Positions 61,562 through 64,000 of a stretch of 64,000 bases of DNA are shown here, one piece after another. Below the pieces are notes generated by a model, which worked only from the letters and a program-made list of their open reading frames with translations, ran no database searches and was not told where the DNA came from. Position numbers and translations under genes: made by a program. The DNA is from Pseudomonadota bacterium. Lineage in GTDB: Bacteria > Pseudomonadota > Gammaproteobacteria > Berkiellales > Berkiellaceae. The stretch lies in the NCBI GenBank assembly GCA_018241965.1, contig JAFECS010000003.1:1-64000 (forward strand), given 5' to 3'. How positions within the stretch are numbered: the stretch's first letter is position 1; the number at the start of each line of letters is the position of its first letter.

Positions 61562-61873
61562 ATGAAAGAACTTTCATGTCATGAAATTGAGCAAGTTTCA
61601 GGCGGTATTGGTTTCACATTTTTTTTAGCTGTTCTCTCTGGCGCCACAGGTGGTAGTCGTGCAAATACAACGATACTTGATGGCATGTGGTGGGGCACTG
61701 TTGGTTTTGTGGCCGGCTTACCTTTCATGGGCGTGGGTGCATTAGTCTTAGGTCCGCTTGGATTTATGGGTGGTGTCATTGAAGGTTTTGCTGGTCACGT
61801 TATTGGTTCACTTTTTCACAATGAGCCAAAAGTGATTTACGTGCAGCAGCCTGTTAACCAAAATATTAATTAA
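61562..61873 (+). CDS. Double-glycine-leader peptide, microcin V-like
   Basis: A 103-residue precursor. Its first 15 residues, MKELSCHEIEQVSGG, match the double-glycine leader of class II microcins such as microcin V (MRTLTLNELDSVSGG). Cleavage after GG would leave 88 residues, the same precursor and mature lengths as microcin V. The mature part is very Gly-rich and hydrophobic with two possible membrane helices (GTVGFVAGLPFMGVGALVLG and GFMGGVIEGFAGHVIG) and a polar tail. It lacks the disulfide Cys pair of microcin V. AGGTAG lies eight bases before the ATG. No dedicated exporter or immunity gene is adjacent, so toxicity is only inferred. Confidence 0.75.
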   Translation: MKELSCHEIEQVSGGIGFTFFLAVLSGATGGSRANTTILDGMWWGTVGFVAGLPFMGVGALVLGPLGFMGGVIEGFAGHVIGSLFHNEPKVIYVQQPVNQNIN

Positions 61874-61999
61874 TATCCTTTGAGCATGGCGTTTCTATGG
61901 AAGAAGAAGTGCGACAAATTATCTCTCAAGCAGTTTGCGCAAGCACCGCAGCCAACCAAACGCGCTTGCTTAAGATAGGGATTTCATTCTCATCCGCTT

Positions 62000-62028
62000 A
62001 CCCCCTTTGAACGACTTTTGAAGGGGGT
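62000..62028. terminator. Hairpin between the peptide gene and the beta-lactamase-fold gene
   Basis: ACCCCCTT (62000-62007) pairs with AAGGGGGT (62021-62028) around a 13-base loop. It lies between convergent stop codons (61873 and 62032) and may act in both directions. Confidence 0.5.
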
Positions 62029-62031
62029 GAC

Positions 62032-63177
62032 TCAAGCATTCAGATAAGCATCAAAAAACTTTATTGCTATTTTCGAAGCATGCTTTTTATCAGCATTAGT
62101 CAAAATAATTATGCCCACATCATCTGGCATAAACCCCATAAAATTTCTAAACCCTTTTAAATGCCCTTGATGATAGATCACTTTTTGATTGGCATAGTTC
62201 ATCGAATGCCAGCCTAGCCCATAGTAAGTGTCTTTCACCCGCCCTTTGCGGGCTTCAGAAATCATCACTGCTTTATTGTTTTTAACAAAAGGTTTGGTTA
62301 GCTCTGCCAGGGTGCTTTTGGAAACCACCGTGGAAGGTTTACCAAGGTAGAGTTGTAAAAAAGGCACCATATCTTGTACTGAGGCATTTACTCCACCTGC
62401 GGCTAGAAAAGAATAATAGGCATGAGAATATTGTGGGGCAGGAATATATTTTCCTCTGCCATTAGGCACATGAGGGTAAGCTTTGTCATTAGATAACAAT
62501 AAAGCTTGATAACCCACGCAAGCGTTTTTCATCCCCAGTGGAATAAAGAGATTATCTTTCATGGTTTGAGGAAAAGATTTACCTGAAGCACTACAAATAA
62601 CATCTTCTACGACGCCATACATGGCGTTGTGGTAAGCAAATTGTTTACCTGGTGCGGCAACTTGTCGTGCTTTTTGTAATTTGGCAATGATATTTTCTCT
62701 AGGTACCTTGTTTTCAATTAAATCATTAAAGCCTCCAACAGGTACACCTGAGCTATGGCTCACCAAATGACAGATCCTAACGGGAGGGCGATTTTTGCGT
62801 TCTTGGAAGTTAGGCAGATATTCACTTACTGGATCATCAAAAGAAACTTTGTTTTGCTCTTTTAAAACACCAAGCAAAGTGGCACAAACTGGTTTAGAAA
62901 GAGAAGCAATTTGAAATAAGGTTGTGGGGGTGACTTTATCTTTGCCTCCCATTTTTTTAACGCCAAAACCTTTAAGATAATAAACCTTATCTTTAGAGAC
63001 CACGGCCACGGCAACGCCGGGGATCCCATTTGCTTTCATGATGTCTTGAATACTTTTTTCGAATTTGGGTAATGCTTTTTGAATAGCTTCATCTCGGGTA
63101 GCATTACTTTTAGCTTGCACAGTGGTGTAAAACAGAACAAGGCATATAATTTTTATTATGTTGGTTACTTTAACCAC
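62032..63177 (-). CDS. Serine hydrolase of the beta-lactamase class C/EstB fold
   Basis: A 381-residue exported serine hydrolase. After a signal peptide (about 22 residues, ending VQA), the S-x-x-K motif appears as SLSKP near residue 95, the Y-x-N-type motif as YHNAMYG, and a late HQGHLKGFRN gives the K/H-x-G element. This fold includes AmpC beta-lactamases, DD-peptidases and esterases. The H-x-G at the third motif is typical of esterase or peptidase relatives rather than AmpC (KTG), so beta-lactam resistance should not be assumed. It stands alone. Confidence 0.88.
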   Translation of the reverse strand: MVKVTNIIKIICLVLFYTTVQAKSNATRDEAIQKALPKFEKSIQDIMKANGIPGVAVAVVSKDKVYYLKGFGVKKMGGKDKVTPTTLFQIASLSKPVCATLLGVLKEQNKVSFDDPVSEYLPNFQERKNRPPVRICHLVSHSSGVPVGGFNDLIENKVPRENIIAKLQKARQVAAPGKQFAYHNAMYGVVEDVICSASGKSFPQTMKDNLFIPLGMKNACVGYQALLLSNDKAYPHVPNGRGKYIPAPQYSHAYYSFLAAGGVNASVQDMVPFLQLYLGKPSTVVSKSTLAELTKPFVKNNKAVMISEARKGRVKDTYYGLGWHSMNYANQKVIYHQGHLKGFRNFMGFMPDDVGIIILTNADKKHASKIAIKFFDAYLNA

Positions 63178-63279
63178 TTTGATTCCTTAATATTCAAAAG
63201 CATCCGATCCCTCTGATTTTACACATAATAATGCAAGATAACTTGGTTTACAATCTAACAGATCTTTTCCAAATTAATC

Positions 63280-63663
63280 TTAGTTGTCTTTATCCTGCTT
63301 CTTCAGTAAATCCCGGATTTCAGTGAGCAGTTGCACTTCTGCTGAGGGTGGCGCAACGACTTGCTCCTTCTTTTTTTGAAACGACATTATTAATTTAACT
63401 GCCAAAAATATAGCAAAGGCGATAATGGTAAAATCAATAATGGATTGCAAAAAAGCGCCCCACTTCACAACGGCTTGTCCTAAGGTAAAAGTTTTACCAG
63501 ATACATCAATGCCACCTAGCAAGACACCAATTAAGGGCATGATGATCCCTTCAACCAATGAAGAGATTATTTTACCGAAGGCTGCGCCAATGACGACGGC
63601 AACGGCTAAATCAATTACATTTCCTTTCATTGCAAAGGCTTTAAACTCGCTTAAAAAACTCAT
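63280..63663 (-). CDS. mscL: Large-conductance mechanosensitive channel MscL
   Basis: A 127-residue MscL. The start [24 protein letters not shown] holds the N-terminal helix and the first membrane helix with its gate residues; GLLLG-type loop [16 protein letters not shown] and the second helix [18 protein letters not shown] follow, then the cytoplasmic helix [15 protein letters not shown]. It releases solutes from the cell on osmotic downshock. The ATG at 63663 (AAGGAG seven bases upstream) is used rather than a longer start. Monocistronic. Confidence 0.96.
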   Translation of the reverse strand: MSFLSEFKAFAMKGNVIDLAVAVVIGAAFGKIISSLVEGIIMPLIGVLLGGIDVSGKTFTLGQAVVKWGAFLQSIIDFTIIAFAIFLAVKLIMSFQKKKEQVVAPPSAEVQLLTEIRDLLKKQDKDN

Positions 63664-63753
63664 GGCACACTCCTTAATTTTTATATGCTTGTAGGACAAT
63701 AAAAAAGAAAGGCAAGTTCCTTTGAAAAAAGTTAAGCGTAGTTACACGACTTT

Positions 63754-64000
63754 TTAATCGTTGGGGATAAGAAGACTAATGGCAATACCAATCATCATGA
63801 AGCCCATAAGGGTATCTAATATTTGCCAAGCACGCGGGTTTCTAAACAGAGGGCTTAATTTGCTAGCGCCATAGGTGAGACTAAAAAACCAACAAAAAGA
63901 AGCAGATACCGCGCCAATCATAAAGGGGATATGTTCAGGATCTGGTCTTTCGCCTCCCACAGTACCTAATAACAAAAAGGTATCAATGTAGGTATGCGGA
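63754..64000 (-). CDS. LysE/ArgO-family amino-acid exporter, 5' end outside window
   Basis: The C-terminal ~81 residues of a LysE-family exporter run off the right edge. The frame stays open to base 64000 and reads NPH-like PHTYIDTFLLLGTVGG, the family's conserved helix, followed by MIGAVSASFCWFFSLTYGA and the closing LMGFMMIGIAISLLI. LysE/ArgO exports basic amino acids across the inner membrane. The start lies upstream beyond the window. It lies 90 bases before the mscL start, in the same direction. Confidence 0.88.
   Translation of the reverse strand, partial: PHTYIDTFLLLGTVGGERPDPEHIPFMIGAVSASFCWFFSLTYGASKLSPLFRNPRAWQILDTLMGFMMIGIAISLLIPND

Noticed and set aside
61897..62010. A 37-codon frame after the microcin-like gene, considered as immunity gene
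   Set aside because: No membrane segment, weak start, and the stop lies in the terminator hairpin. An immunity protein would normally be longer and hydrophobic.
62032..63177. AmpC-type beta-lactamase call
   Set aside because: The third motif is H-x-G and not KTG, and family members of this type are often esterases or peptidases.

Overview
The window is AT-rich and gene-dense. It looks like the chromosome of a host-associated gammaproteobacterium in or near the Legionellales (Legionella, Coxiella, Candidatus Berkiella). This rests on content, not on a marker gene. It carries eukaryote-like effector candidates: a Dbl-homology RhoGEF, a protein ending in a CaaX box, a GPxxG-type repeat protein, two Fic proteins, and several large coiled-coil proteins without recognisable homology. 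It also carries a histone H1-like Lys/Ala-rich protein and three LuxR-type regulators of one local family. Around these sit ordinary gammaproteobacterial genes (hemF, fnr, rhlE, nudC, hppA, mscL, AcrAB-type RND pump, YceI/cytochrome b561). No secretion-system, phage or IS genes were seen, and there is no CRISPR array.

Layout. 1-4.4 kb: the 3' end of a tRNA, a repeat protein, a GFA-domain protein, a Fic protein, an L,D-transpeptidase and a DUF2165 membrane protein. 4.6-7.3 kb: rhlE and small VOC/ABM enzymes including a FosA-like one. 7.3-11.3 kb: an oxygen-response block with a fatty-acid desaturase, an FNR regulator with all four cluster cysteines, a rubredoxin, hemF and an OmpW-type porin. 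FNR-box-like sites lie in front of the desaturase and hemF. 11.3-18.9 kb: a tight six-gene operon (ATP-grasp ligase, DmpG-like aldolase, alpha/beta hydrolase, isocitrate/isopropylmalate-type dehydrogenase, RraA-type aldolase, dienelactone hydrolase). It is flanked by a Bcr/CflA exporter and a divergent APH-like kinase, so it could be an undescribed small-molecule pathway.

18.9-31.6 kb: a LuxR protein with two HTH domains, a LonB-like protease, several unknown proteins (one with a transglutaminase-like Cys-His-Asp pattern), a second Fic protein and the YiaV/YiaW export pair. 31.8-41.6 kb: the effector-like stretch, holding a LuxR protein, nudC, the CaaX protein, the RhoGEF, a 641-residue membrane/coiled-coil protein, an outer-membrane barrel, an extended adenosine deaminase and small unknowns. 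41.8-49.9 kb: the proton-pumping pyrophosphatase hppA faces a soluble pyrophosphatase homologue that has lost its catalytic aspartates. Then come stress genes (OsmC, HdeD, SDR), an HDOD protein, a third LuxR protein, the histone-like gene and a structured non-coding RNA candidate with some 6S-RNA-like blocks. 49.9-64 kb: yceI-b561-yceI-DLH, two large effector-like proteins (one with a possible circularly permuted papain-like His/Cys pair), BON and glycine-zipper envelope proteins, an RND pump, a microcin-V-like double-glycine peptide, a beta-lactamase-fold hydrolase, mscL and a truncated LysE exporter.

Several palindromic intergenic repeats of different families (near 6.4, 30.1 and 45.1 kb, plus short inverted repeats at 1.25-1.33 and 2.9 kb) lie between genes and may be dispersed genome-wide. 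Starts were moved from the longest possible start wherever a ribosome binding site, signal peptide or homology argued for an internal one. All functional names come from motif recognition by eye.
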